A stretch of 10,726 nt of DNA from Candidatus Melainabacteria bacterium GWA2_34_9. GTDB lineage: Bacteria; Cyanobacteriota; Vampirovibrionia; Gastranaerophilales; UBA9971. Location of the stretch: positions 10,501 through 21,226 of the forward strand of contig MFRJ01000001.1 of the NCBI GenBank assembly GCA_001784535.1, written 5' to 3'. Below the pieces are notes generated by a model, which saw only the letters and a program-made list of their open reading frames with translations, was not told the DNA's origin and searched no databases. Below are positions 1 to 7,090 of this stretch, one piece after another. How positions within the stretch are numbered: the stretch's first letter is position 1; every line of letters starts with the position of its first letter. The translations under genes and the position numbers were made by a program.

Positions 1-463
1 CGTCTCTTACTCCGATGTGACGCAAATCTATTCTAACTTTTCTAAAAGTTTGTGTTAAATCTTTAAGAAGATTTCTAAAATCAACCCTGTGAGGAGCTGT
101 ATAATAAAAAGTTATTTTCTTTTCATCAAACGTATATTTTGTACTGATAAGCCTCATTGGAAGCTGATGTATTTCAACAAGTTCTGTACATTTTTGAAAA
201 GCTGAATTTTCTCTTTCCTGTATAACTTCATATCTTTGTAAATCAACAGCGCTTAAAGTTCTAATAAACGGCAGCGGTTCAGGAAGGTTCTCTCCCCACT
301 TTTGGAATACACACTGGGGAATCCGTAAAATTTTAGCCACTTCCTGACCTTTTTCTGTAGTAACAAGAACCATTTGACCATGTTGAAGATCTTCTTCACA
401 GTTTTTTGGCATCTTGACAGGATACAACCTGTTTTTTAAGAGTCTCACTCCGTATTTATACAT
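1..463 (-). CDS. PSP1 domain protein, RicT/YaaT-like (N-terminal part, cut by left edge)
   Basis: The first 154 codons are visible; the 3' end lies beyond position 1. The start is the ATG at 461-463, giving an N-terminus MYKYGVRLLKNR. An internal ATG at codon 18 is possible, but the longer form matches the beta-strand start typical of this family (hydrophobic strand, then a basic segment, then HGQMVLVTTEKGQEVAKIL). The block around residues 120-154 (KKITFYYTAPHRVDFRNLL, then RIDLRHIGVRD) is the hallmark of the PSP1 C-terminal domain. The Cys-rich GPCGR..CC motif that normally follows IGVRD is outside the window. In Bacillus subtilis, RicT acts with YlbF and YmcA to modulate RNase Y-dependent mRNA processing and sporulation; that role here is inferred from family only. 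A weak SD (AGGA) lies about 13 nt upstream. The gene is divergent from rpsB across a 294-bp spacer. Confidence 0.88.
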   Translation of the reverse strand, partial: MYKYGVRLLKNRLYPVKMPKNCEEDLQHGQMVLVTTEKGQEVAKILRIPQCVFQKWGENLPEPLPFIRTLSAVDLQRYEVIQERENSAFQKCTELVEIHQLPMRLISTKYTFDEKKITFYYTAPHRVDFRNLLKDLTQTFRKVRIDLRHIGVRD

Positions 464-520
464 ATTTTTTAAATTTTCCTCGAGTAAATTTATATTTTTA
501 AAAAATTATTCTTTTATTAT

Positions 521-526
521 ATTATA
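521..526 (-). promoter_or_regulatory. -10 box candidate for the PSP1 gene
   Basis: On the minus strand this is an exact TATAAT about 58 nt upstream of the PSP1 start codon. The sequence about 17-18 nt further upstream is T-rich with no good TTGACA match, so only the -10 element is visible. In AT-rich DNA such a match can occur by chance. Confidence 0.3.
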
Positions 527-596
527 CGATTTTAAATTAAAGATGAAAAACTTAGTAAAAATTTATAATAAATGGATTAAAGCTTTTAAACAAGTG

Positions 597-624
597 TTGA
601 ACTTATATATTTTCATGGTAAATT
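597..624 (+). promoter_or_regulatory. candidate promoter for rpsB-tsf
   Basis: TTGAAC (597-602), a 16-bp spacer, and TAAATT (619-624) resemble a sigma-70 type promoter pointing at rpsB, implying a 5' leader of about 125 nt. The -10 matches consensus at only 4 of 6 positions. Other AT-rich hexamers lie nearby, so the assignment is tentative. Confidence 0.3.
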
Positions 625-650
625 CTTACTGTAGAGTTATTTAAGTGTAT

Positions 651-735
651 TTTAATCTAATTTAAATCATAAATTCTCGTAATGAAAATTGTTTTTTCTT
701 TTTATCAAGGGGAAAATTAAATGATTCAGATTAAA
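651..735 (+). promoter_or_regulatory. possible rpsB leader RNA structure
   Basis: TTTAATCT (651-658) is the exact reverse complement of AGATTAAA (728-735), and AATCAT (665-670) that of ATGATT (721-726). The two arms can form an 8-bp and a 6-bp helix separated by an asymmetric internal loop, closing a loop of about 50 nt just before the rpsB SD. Many bacteria autoregulate rpsB through S2 binding to the mRNA leader, so structure here would be in character. Nothing resembling a known S2 leader motif was recognised, and the pairs are almost all A-U. Confidence 0.25.
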
Positions 736-757
736 TGCAAAAAAGGAGAAAAAACTT

Positions 758-1639
758 ATGCCTGTAGCATCAATGCTAGAACTTTTAGAAGCCGGTGTTC
801 ACTTCGGTCACCAGACACAACGCTGGAACCCAAAAATGAAAAAATATATTTACGGTGAAAGAAACGGTATTTATATTATAAACCTCCAACAAACAACCGT
901 AATGCTTGATAAAGCTTATGAAGCAGCCAGAGAAATAGCTTCAAAAGGAAAGAATGTAGTTTTTGTAGGAACAAAAAAACAAGCAACTGAAATCATAGAA
1001 CAGGAAGCCAACAGATGTAATTCTTTCTTTATAAACAGACGTTGGTTAGGCGGTACCTTAACAAACTTTGAAACAATCAGAACAAGAATTAAAAAACTTA
1101 ATGAACTTGAAGAATTAAGAGACAGCGGTCATTTCGACAGACTTCCAAAAAAAGAAGTCGCTGTTATGACAAGACAAATCGCAAAACTTAATAAATCACT
1201 TGGCGGCATCAAAAAAATGAGAGGCATGCCTGATTTATTATTTATAGTCGACCAAAAAAGAGAACTTATCGCTATAAAAGAAGCTAATAAACTTAATATT
1301 CCTATTATTGGTCTTGTTGATACAAACTGTGACCCTGAAGACATAGATTATGTAATTCCGGGAAATGATGATGCAATAAGAGCAATCAAATTGATCGCAG
1401 GAAAAATTGCTGATGCAATTCTTGAAGGAAAAGCACTCAGAGAAAGCGCTGGGGTTACTCAGGAAGAAACCGTTGAAAAAGTTGAAGAAGTAAAACCTGC
1501 AGATGCAGGAGTAACAGAAGAAGATCTTAAAGGTCTTAAAGTCAAAATTGAAGGTCTTGTAGATGATATCGAAAAACTTGAAACAATAGAAGAAAAAGAG
1601 ATTGAAACTGAAGAAGTAAAAGAAAAAGAAAGAACATAA
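758..1639 (+). CDS. rpsB: 30S ribosomal protein S2
   Basis: Small-subunit ribosomal protein that binds at the head/body junction and, in E. coli, is needed for S1 assembly. Residues 1-230 are a full S2 core: LLEAGVHFGHQTQRWNPKM near the N-terminus (first S2 signature), VVFVGTKKQA, FFINRRWLGGTLTNF around residues 90-104, and the second signature IPIIGLVDTNCDPEDIDYVI around 200. The start has a strong SD (AGGAG at 744-748, 9 nt before the ATG). The protein is 293 residues, longer than the roughly 225-260 usual in bacteria. The extra length is a Lys/Glu-rich tail from about residue 230 in which AGVT(Q/E)E occurs twice. It is followed after 18 bp by tsf, the standard arrangement, and both probably share one transcript ending at 2322-2357. 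Confidence 0.97.
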   Translation: MPVASMLELLEAGVHFGHQTQRWNPKMKKYIYGERNGIYIINLQQTTVMLDKAYEAAREIASKGKNVVFVGTKKQATEIIEQEANRCNSFFINRRWLGGTLTNFETIRTRIKKLNELEELRDSGHFDRLPKKEVAVMTRQIAKLNKSLGGIKKMRGMPDLLFIVDQKRELIAIKEANKLNIPIIGLVDTNCDPEDIDYVIPGNDDAIRAIKLIAGKIADAILEGKALRESAGVTQEETVEKVEEVKPADAGVTEEDLKGLKVKIEGLVDDIEKLETIEEKEIETEEVKEKERT

Positions 1640-1657
1640 TTATTTTCGGAGGAAAAA

Positions 1658-2311
1658 ATGACTAATATAACAGCTGCACAAGTAAAAGAACTTAGAGATA
1701 AAACCGGCGCCGGAATTATGGACGCTAAAAGAACACTTACTGAAACAAATGGCGACATAAACAAAGCTACAGAGCTTTTAAGACAAAAAGGTATCGCTTC
1801 TGCCGAAAAGAAAATGGGACGTATAGCCGCTGAAGGTTTAGTGGGCTCTTATATTCATAACGGCAAAATTGGCGTTATGGTTGAAATTAATTGCGAAACA
1901 GATTTTGTTGCAAAAAACGAAGAATTTCAACAATTAGTTAAAGATATTTGCATGCATATTGCAGGTACAATGCCCGCGCCTGAATTCGTTTCCAGAGATG
2001 AAATTCCTGCTTCTGTTATTGAAGAAGAAAGAAGAATCGAATCAGGAAAAGAAGACCTTCAAGGCAAACCTGAAAATATCATTGAAAAAATCGTTACAGG
2101 TAGAGTTGACAAGTTAATGGCTGAAAAATGCTTACTTGAACAATCTTTTGTAAAAGATCCAAGCATAAAAATTGAAGAATTAATTAAAGAAAAAATTGCT
2201 AAAATCGGTGAAAAAATCACAGTAAGAAGATTCACCAGATACGTTCTCGGCGAAGGCATCCAAAAAAAAGAAGACAACTTTGTTGAAGAAGTTATGAATC
2301 AAGTCAAATAA
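1658..2311 (+). CDS. tsf: elongation factor Ts
   Basis: Guanine nucleotide exchange factor for EF-Tu in the cytoplasm. The N-terminal UBA-like domain spans residues 1-50 (AAQVKELRDKTGAGIMDAKR, with an LRQKGIASA helix). The exchange motif TDFVAKN is at 81-87; Asp82 and Phe83 correspond to the residues that intrude near the Mg2+ site of EF-Tu. A single core domain and a C-terminal RRFTRYVLGEGI segment follow. At 217 residues it is the short form with one core subdomain, as in cyanobacteria and Thermus, versus about 283 residues in E. coli. The SD is GGAGG (1648-1652), 5 nt before the ATG. It is 18 bp downstream of rpsB and is followed by a clear terminator. Confidence 0.97.
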   Translation: MTNITAAQVKELRDKTGAGIMDAKRTLTETNGDINKATELLRQKGIASAEKKMGRIAAEGLVGSYIHNGKIGVMVEINCETDFVAKNEEFQQLVKDICMHIAGTMPAPEFVSRDEIPASVIEEERRIESGKEDLQGKPENIIEKIVTGRVDKLMAEKCLLEQSFVKDPSIKIEELIKEKIAKIGEKITVRRFTRYVLGEGIQKKEDNFVEEVMNQVK

Positions 2312-2321
2312 TCTAATAAAT

Positions 2322-2357
2322 AAAAATGGAGGATGAAAAAACATCCTCCATTTTTTT
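2322..2357 (+). terminator. bidirectional intrinsic terminator between tsf and the cytidylyltransferase fusion
   Basis: TGGAGGATG (2327-2335) and CATCCTCCA (2342-2350) form a perfect 9-bp stem with a 6-nt A-rich loop. Five further A-T pairs extend the base, and a run of seven T follows on the plus strand. On the minus strand the same hairpin is followed by TTTTT, so it can terminate both tsf (stop at 2311) and the converging gene ending at 2362. Confidence 0.93.
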
Positions 2358-2361
2358 ATGC

Positions 2362-3675
2362 TTAAAAATCCCCATGTTTCTGTCTTATAAGAGAAATTTC
2401 TTCCCCTTTTGCAATCTCCAGAAGGGTTTTACTCTCCCTGTCTATAATTTCAAAACATTTTTCAAGAACCAAGTGCTCGAATTTCCTTGGAATAACAACT
2501 ATACCCTCATTATCAGCAAAAATTAAATCATCAGGACAAATTTCCACGTCTTTTATGAAAATTCTTTTGTTTATAGAATCAACCTGACCTCTGTTTTTAA
2601 TATCTTTACAGGTAAAACCTTCGGAAAAAACAGGGAAATCCAATTGTTTAATTTCTGAAGAATCTCTGGTTTTGCCTCCAATAATTGCTCCCATTGCACC
2701 GCTTCTTATTGCAAGATTTGCATTTAAATTTCCGAAATACGCAAATTCGGGAATTTCATTTTCAACAACGATAATATCTCCCGAAGTTATTGTTTCATAA
2801 GAATTAAGAGCTTCATAAATATTTTCGGAAGATAAATCTGTTTTTTCTTTTATCTTAAGCGTTTTCGCTCTGCCTAAAAGTTTTTTATCTTTTAAATTCA
2901 AATCCAGACCCGTTATAACTTTGTTATTGATAGCCAACTCATCCAAAGTATCGGAAATCATTGAACTGTTTATTTTTGAGGAAAGTTGCCTGAAAAACAA
3001 AATATCTTTTTCTCTTTTACCTTTCATAACAAGCTCTGCCAGCTCAAAATCCTCCGGATAATTTATATCTATAGCCTCTAAAGAGGTTGCCTCGAGTAAA
3101 TAAGGTTTTTCTCCAATTCTTCTTCCTGTTTTAAGAACTGAATCTTTCCTTATTATATAAAGTCCCATTGTTTCTATAACAGTATCATCGAGATTAAAAC
3201 TGTTCGGGATGTTTTCAATGTCATAATTTGGCTTTATCTTTACAGAATCCCATGTATAAAGCTTTTCTTTTTTTACAAGCACTACGGAATCATATTCTTC
3301 ATTATTTATAAGAATTTCCACACCTTTTTTTATTGTTTCAGGCTTTATAAAAGGACTTGTACAGAGTATCTGAATACATATATCTGCATCTATTAATTTT
3401 ATCTCGTTTAAAAAAAGTTTATTTCCGTCTGTTGAATTATCAGCCAATTTTTCGTCACGTTTAAATCTTATAAAATCAATATGTGAAGCCATATCAAAGA
3501 CTTCTTCACTCTCTGAATCAAGAAAAACTTCGTCTATAAAATCACAACCGACAAGCTTTTCAAGAGTATGAAGAAAAAGAGGTTTCCCTGCAAGCAGTTT
3601 AAAATTTTTATTTTTTATTCTCTCGCTTTTACTTTTTACAGGTATAAATGCAACAGTTTTGTAATTTTTTTTCAT
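2362..3675 (-). CDS. two-domain protein: CMP-sugar-synthetase-like cytidylyltransferase fused to an RraA/HMG-aldolase-like domain
   Basis: Residues 1-222 match the acylneuraminate (NeuA/KdsB-like) cytidylyltransferase fold. They show an N-terminal nucleotide-binding loop IPVKSKSERIKNKN (11-24) followed by LLAGKPLFLHTLE, the CTSPF motif at 105-109, and the C-terminal metal-site block IDINYPEDFELAE with Asp203 and Asp209. Such enzymes transfer CMP from CTP to a 2-keto-sugar acid such as a nonulosonate or KDO. Residues 226-437 match the RraA/HMG-CHA aldolase family (COG0684). The signature GAMGAIIGGKTRD (326-338) keeps Arg337-Asp338, but the usual Asp of the DGxxRD motif is Gly334. The GDIIVV and NEGIVVIP strands typical of the family are present. 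The reading frame is continuous across the junction. The start at 3675 has no clear SD. The divergent neighbour is a membrane gene, and no nonulosonate biosynthesis genes are visible. The substrate and the role of the RraA part are unknown. Confidence 0.85.
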   Translation of the reverse strand: MKKNYKTVAFIPVKSKSERIKNKNFKLLAGKPLFLHTLEKLVGCDFIDEVFLDSESEEVFDMASHIDFIRFKRDEKLADNSTDGNKLFLNEIKLIDADICIQILCTSPFIKPETIKKGVEILINNEEYDSVVLVKKEKLYTWDSVKIKPNYDIENIPNSFNLDDTVIETMGLYIIRKDSVLKTGRRIGEKPYLLEATSLEAIDINYPEDFELAELVMKGKREKDILFFRQLSSKINSSMISDTLDELAINNKVITGLDLNLKDKKLLGRAKTLKIKEKTDLSSENIYEALNSYETITSGDIIVVENEIPEFAYFGNLNANLAIRSGAMGAIIGGKTRDSSEIKQLDFPVFSEGFTCKDIKNRGQVDSINKRIFIKDVEICPDDLIFADNEGIVVIPRKFEHLVLEKCFEIIDRESKTLLEIAKGEEISLIRQKHGDF

Positions 3676-3797
3676 TATTATTTCTTATTTTCAGAAAAAA
3701 GACTATTCATTTCTTAAATAATAATTTAAAATGAATTTTATATATAGGTTTAATTTAATATTGTATATTTTGATTTACTAAAGATGGGTGTGAGATT

Positions 3798-4508
3798 ATG
3801 CAGATTAGTTTTATCGGAGTTTTGACCAAACCTTTAAATCTTAAAATTATTTTAATACTTTCTTTTAATTTATTTTTACTGTTTTTACCTGCAATTTTAT
3901 CAGCAAACTTTCTTGGTATGGAAAACATAATTTTTAAAATCGCGCTTGGGATTGCATTTATTATTTCAAACGGTTATTTATGGGCAATTTTTCAACACGA
4001 AGTTGAAGAAGACGATAATGATTTCCCAAAATGGAACTTTATAAATGATTTTTTTATCGGATTAAAAGGGATGGTTTTTTCTCTGGCAAGTATAGCTTTA
4101 CTCGCTGCAGTATTGTTTGTTTTGTATTTTCTCGTTCAATATGTACCTAATTCACAAAATATTGTCTTTATAATAGCTATTCTATGGGTTATTTACTGGC
4201 TTCTAATGTTTCATGCAGTTTCAATGGGCATATTTTCAGAAAATTTCAATCCTGTGGAAGCTTTTAAATTTCCCAGCATAGCGGAAATAACAACAGGTTG
4301 TTGGCTTAATTATTTAATAGCCGGTTGTTATATGATTGGATATGCTTTTATAATTGGAATGATTGGCTGGGCTTGTATTATATTTTTTGGATCTGCTTAT
4401 ATCAATTTTGTTTACGGATTTTTTATCGTGTATGCCATTATTGTTTATTTTTCACTTTATGCAAAAGTATTTAGACAGGTACGAACAGAATTTGAAAGCC
4501 ATTTCTAA
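3798..4508 (+). CDS. six-helix membrane protein, possibly DUF4013 family
   Basis: A 236-residue integral membrane protein. Hydrophobic segments lie at about 15-36, 45-65, 90-114, 121-141, 168-188 and 191-222. An acidic loop, HEVEEDDNDFPKWNFINDFF (67-86), precedes helix 3. That loop with its P-x-W and following FIGLKG, and the later NPVEAFKFPSIAEI before helix 5, resemble the DUF4013 pattern (membrane proteins of unknown function common in archaea and scattered bacteria). The family call is moderate at best. The start ATG at 3798 is preceded by GGTGTGAG, a weak SD; no alternative in-frame start is evident. The 122-bp divergent spacer to the fusion gene is very AT-rich with no clear promoter. 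Its last 4 bp overlap the converging gene, with no terminator between them. Confidence 0.75.
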   Translation: MQISFIGVLTKPLNLKIILILSFNLFLLFLPAILSANFLGMENIIFKIALGIAFIISNGYLWAIFQHEVEEDDNDFPKWNFINDFFIGLKGMVFSLASIALLAAVLFVLYFLVQYVPNSQNIVFIIAILWVIYWLLMFHAVSMGIFSENFNPVEAFKFPSIAEITTGCWLNYLIAGCYMIGYAFIIGMIGWACIIFFGSAYINFVYGFFIVYAIIVYFSLYAKVFRQVRTEFESHF

Positions 4509-4864
4509 CTAATTCCCAACATTATTAAAACGCCTGCTAAAAAACTCCAGATCAGCGTTATAATTTGCATGTTTGCATAAAAATTTATTCTTTCATACTT
4601 TGAAATACGCCCGATAACAAAAGGCATAAACAAAAACGGTAAAATTAATATGCCATATCCAAAATATTTTGTGTTAAAAGAAAATAAATTAAAAGCTAAA
4701 ATTGATAAAAAATAAAAAATAAGCAAAACAGAAAGAAAAATTGAATAATTAGAGCTTAAATTTATATTTTCTTTTTTGAAAATTACTTTTCCTGCAATAA
4801 AAGCCATGATTAGGCTTGAATTAAAAATTAAAAAAGAAATTAATGAATAAATAAGTAGTTTCAT
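4505..4864 (-). CDS. small four-helix membrane protein, unknown function
   Basis: A 119-residue protein with four hydrophobic segments (about 1-26, 42-62, 67-86, 97-117) and short basic loops (KKEN after helix 1, RISKYERIN before helix 4). I do not recognise the family. The ATG has a good SD (AGGA, 7 nt upstream). It lies 40 bp downstream of the alpha/beta hydrolase gene in the same orientation and is probably the last gene of that operon. Its 3' end overlaps the oppositely oriented membrane gene by 4 bp. Reality as a gene is supported by the SD, the consistent hydrophobic pattern and tight packing. Confidence 0.7.
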   Translation of the reverse strand: MKLLIYSLISFLIFNSSLIMAFIAGKVIFKKENINLSSNYSIFLSVLLIFYFLSILAFNLFSFNTKYFGYGILILPFLFMPFVIGRISKYERINFYANMQIITLIWSFLAGVLIMLGIS

Positions 4865-4904
4865 TGTTTTATCCTGTTATTTTGATATTTTTATAAGACA
4901 TTAA

Positions 4905-5711
4905 TTACTTTAATTCACTATTGTTAAATGACGAAATACTGTTTAAAAATTCAACGGATTTTTGTACCGCTAAATCTTTATCATTGTCCATAACTATTAA
5001 ATGATAGCTATTTTTTAAAATAATATAATCTTTAACAGCTGAAGAAACATTTTTATAAACAAAATCGGCACTTTTTAAGCTGGTTAAATCATCCCTGTTT
5101 GAATGCATGATTAAAATAGGATGATTTATATTTTTAATAGATTTTCTTACTTGTTTGGACATTTCTAAAAGCTCATAAACACAGGTCATAGGAATATAAT
5201 TCAAGGCAACAGTATTTTCTTTTAAAAGAGCACTTATTTTTCTTCGTACAATTTCGTTTTTAATGCCATAAGGATCTTGCTCGGGAAACGAATAATAAAA
5301 TCTCAAGATGGTATGCAAACCCATAGGAAACAAGAAACTGTACCAGGGAATAGTCCATCCGTCAAGAAAAAGAGTTGTAGAAATAGCTATAATACCTGAA
5401 ACATCTTTATGTTTTTCCGCAATAGCCAATGCAAGAACAGCCCCCATGCAAATACCGCCGAGATAAACTTCAGAATAATTCTTTTTCATGGTTTTGTATT
5501 CTTCTTCAGCAAAATTAAACCAGTCCTGCCATTTTGTTTTTTTTATATTCTTAATATCTTTGCCATGACCTGGAAGACAAGAACAATACACATCAAAACC
5601 TGCTTTGTGAAGATTTTTACCATATTGTTTCATCTCAAAAGGGCTGCCTGTCATTCCATGCAGCAACAAGACAGCTCTTTGATTGTTCTCATTTTTAAAT
5701 TCAAAATTCAT
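4905..5711 (-). CDS. alpha/beta hydrolase with cysteine nucleophile
   Basis: Cytoplasmic alpha/beta-fold hydrolase of the esterase/monoacylglycerol-lipase type, 268 residues, no signal peptide. The oxyanion segment LLLHGMTGSP is at 15-24 and CLPGHG at 45-50. The nucleophile elbow GGICMGA has Cys88 where serine hydrolases have Ser (codon TGC at 5448-5450). The likely acid is Asp207 (IMHSNRDD) and the catalytic base His237 (NSYHLIV). The G-x-C-x-G elbow is known from polyhydroxyalkanoate synthases and dienelactone hydrolases, so activity is plausible and could be thioesterase, acyltransferase or hydrolase; no substrate can be assigned. Its ATG overlaps the aminotransferase stop (ATGA, 4 bp). 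The AAGGA next to it is too close for a normal SD, so translational coupling is likely. The 119-residue membrane gene follows after 40 bp. Confidence 0.88.
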   Translation of the reverse strand: MNFEFKNENNQRAVLLLHGMTGSPFEMKQYGKNLHKAGFDVYCSCLPGHGKDIKNIKKTKWQDWFNFAEEEYKTMKKNYSEVYLGGICMGAVLALAIAEKHKDVSGIIAISTTLFLDGWTIPWYSFLFPMGLHTILRFYYSFPEQDPYGIKNEIVRRKISALLKENTVALNYIPMTCVYELLEMSKQVRKSIKNINHPILIMHSNRDDLTSLKSADFVYKNVSSAVKDYIILKNSYHLIVMDNDKDLAVQKSVEFLNSISSFNNSELK

Positions 5712-7090
5712 TCCTTAAATCTCGTAAACAACTGATCTAACAAATCAATAGCCATATTTATTTCAGCGTCAGTAATATACAAAGAAGGAGCAATAGTAAG
5801 GACATTTTTATAATAACCTCCGACATCAAGCACTAAACCGCATTTTTTGCCGTTATAATCAAGAGTTCCTTTTAATCCTTCTTCAACTATATTATCCGTC
5901 AACGTCTTACTCGGTGTATATCCGTCGTTTTCGCAGATTTCAAGTCTTAAAGCAAGACCAATTCCATCTACATTACCGATATTTTTATGTTTTTGCTTTA
6001 AATGTTCTAATCCGTCAAGAAATTTTCTGCCCTGCACTGTTACTAATTTTTCATGATCGATTTCTTCAAGCATACTCATTACTTCATAACCTGCTCTGGT
6101 ACCAAGAGGATTTGAAGAGAAAGTTGAATGTGTTGATCCTGGTGGAAATATTTTAGGATTAATAAGCTCTTCCCTTGCCCACAAGCCTGATAAAGGATTC
6201 ATTCCGTTTGTTAATGATTTTCCAAAGACCACAACATCAGGATTTACATTAAAATGCTCCATCGCCCAAAGCTTTCCTGTTCTGTAGAAGCCCATCTGAA
6301 CTTCGTCATCAACAAGCAAAATGTTATATCTATCAAGAATAGCCTTAAATTTTTCAAAATATCCTCTAGGAGGTATTACGTAGCCGCCTGTTCCCTGTAT
6401 TGCTTCCGCAAAGAAAGCTATAAATTCTGTTTCGTTTGTTTTATTATCCCAAAATGAGTTATATTCTGTCTCGAACATTTTTTCAAACTGACTAAGACAA
6501 TAAAAATTACAATCTTCGCAATTTTTACCGTAAAAACATCTGAAACAATAAGGATACGGTATAAAATGAGCTCGATCGGAGAAATGCCCGAAGCGTCTTC
6601 TATATCTGTAACTTGATGTTATTGCTGAAGCTCCTAAAGTTCTTCCGTGATAACCGCCCATAAAAGCAAACATAAGATTTTTTTTGGCGGAATTTCTTAC
6701 AAGCTTCAACGCATCTTCAACAGCCTGAGAGCCACCTACATTAAAATGCGTGCGTCCTTTGCTTCCAAACCTGTTATAATTTGCCTCGCAAATTTTTTGA
6801 GCCAGCAAAACCTTATAATCATAAAGAAACTGCGGCGCAATCTGAGGCATTGTATCAATCTGGTTTTTTAAAGCCGTTGATATTCTTTTGTTGTTATAGC
6901 CAAAATTTGAAGCAGAATACCACATTTGAATATCAAGAAAAGGAACGTCTTCTGTGTCGTAGATAAAAGAACCTTCACATTCCTTAAAAATCTTTGGTTG
7001 CGGTGAATAATGAACAGTATCTCCAAATGAAGAATATTTACTGTCAATTTCCCTGATTTCTTTATCAGACAAGCATTTCGTTTTTAACAT
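5708..7090 (-). CDS. class III pyridoxal-phosphate aminotransferase
   Basis: Fold-type I PLP enzyme of the acetylornithine/4-aminobutyrate aminotransferase class, 460 residues, full length. Visible motifs: NVGGSQAVEDALKL (phosphate-binding loop, 117-130), GGYHGRTLGA (145-154) with the aromatic/His pair stacking on PLP, EAIQGTGG (229-236), DDEVQMGFYRTG (261-272) with Asp262 at the pyridine nitrogen, and FGKSLTNGMNPLSG with PLP lysine Lys291. A Cys-rich loop at 182-198 (six Cys, C-x2-C-x6-C-x2-C type spacing) resembles the loop of many members annotated only as aspartate aminotransferase family. Such enzymes move an amino group from an omega-amine or amino acid to a keto acid; the substrate is not readable here. 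The start has a good SD (AGGAG, 9 nt upstream) inside the phosphatase gene, which it overlaps by 26 bp. The hydrolase overlaps its stop by 4 bp. Confidence 0.93.
   Translation of the reverse strand: MLKTKCLSDKEIREIDSKYSSFGDTVHYSPQPKIFKECEGSFIYDTEDVPFLDIQMWYSASNFGYNNKRISTALKNQIDTMPQIAPQFLYDYKVLLAQKICEANYNRFGSKGRTHFNVGGSQAVEDALKLVRNSAKKNLMFAFMGGYHGRTLGASAITSSYRYRRRFGHFSDRAHFIPYPYCFRCFYGKNCEDCNFYCLSQFEKMFETEYNSFWDNKTNETEFIAFFAEAIQGTGGYVIPPRGYFEKFKAILDRYNILLVDDEVQMGFYRTGKLWAMEHFNVNPDVVVFGKSLTNGMNPLSGLWAREELINPKIFPPGSTHSTFSSNPLGTRAGYEVMSMLEEIDHEKLVTVQGRKFLDGLEHLKQKHKNIGNVDGIGLALRLEICENDGYTPSKTLTDNIVEEGLKGTLDYNGKKCGLVLDVGGYYKNVLTIAPSLYITDAEINMAIDLLDQLFTRFKE

Noticed and set aside
414..644. Plus-strand ORF of 76 codons upstream of rpsB
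   Set aside because: It begins inside the PSP1 gene on the other strand, is Phe/Lys/Ile-rich as expected from AT-rich noncoding DNA, and has no SD.
1459..1764. Minus-strand Ser-rich ORF of 101 codons across the rpsB/tsf junction
   Set aside because: Mirror image of the Glu/Lys-rich S2 tail, which reads as Ser/Phe on the opposite strand.
5409..5735. Plus-strand ORF of 108 codons opposite the hydrolase gene
   Set aside because: Antisense shadow of a gene with a clear catalytic triad; composition is not protein-like.
6490..6560. Cys-rich stretch in the aminotransferase as a novel metal-binding site
   Set aside because: Similar Cys-containing loops occur in many class III aminotransferases of this length. 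I know of no evidence of metal binding, so it is probably a family trait.
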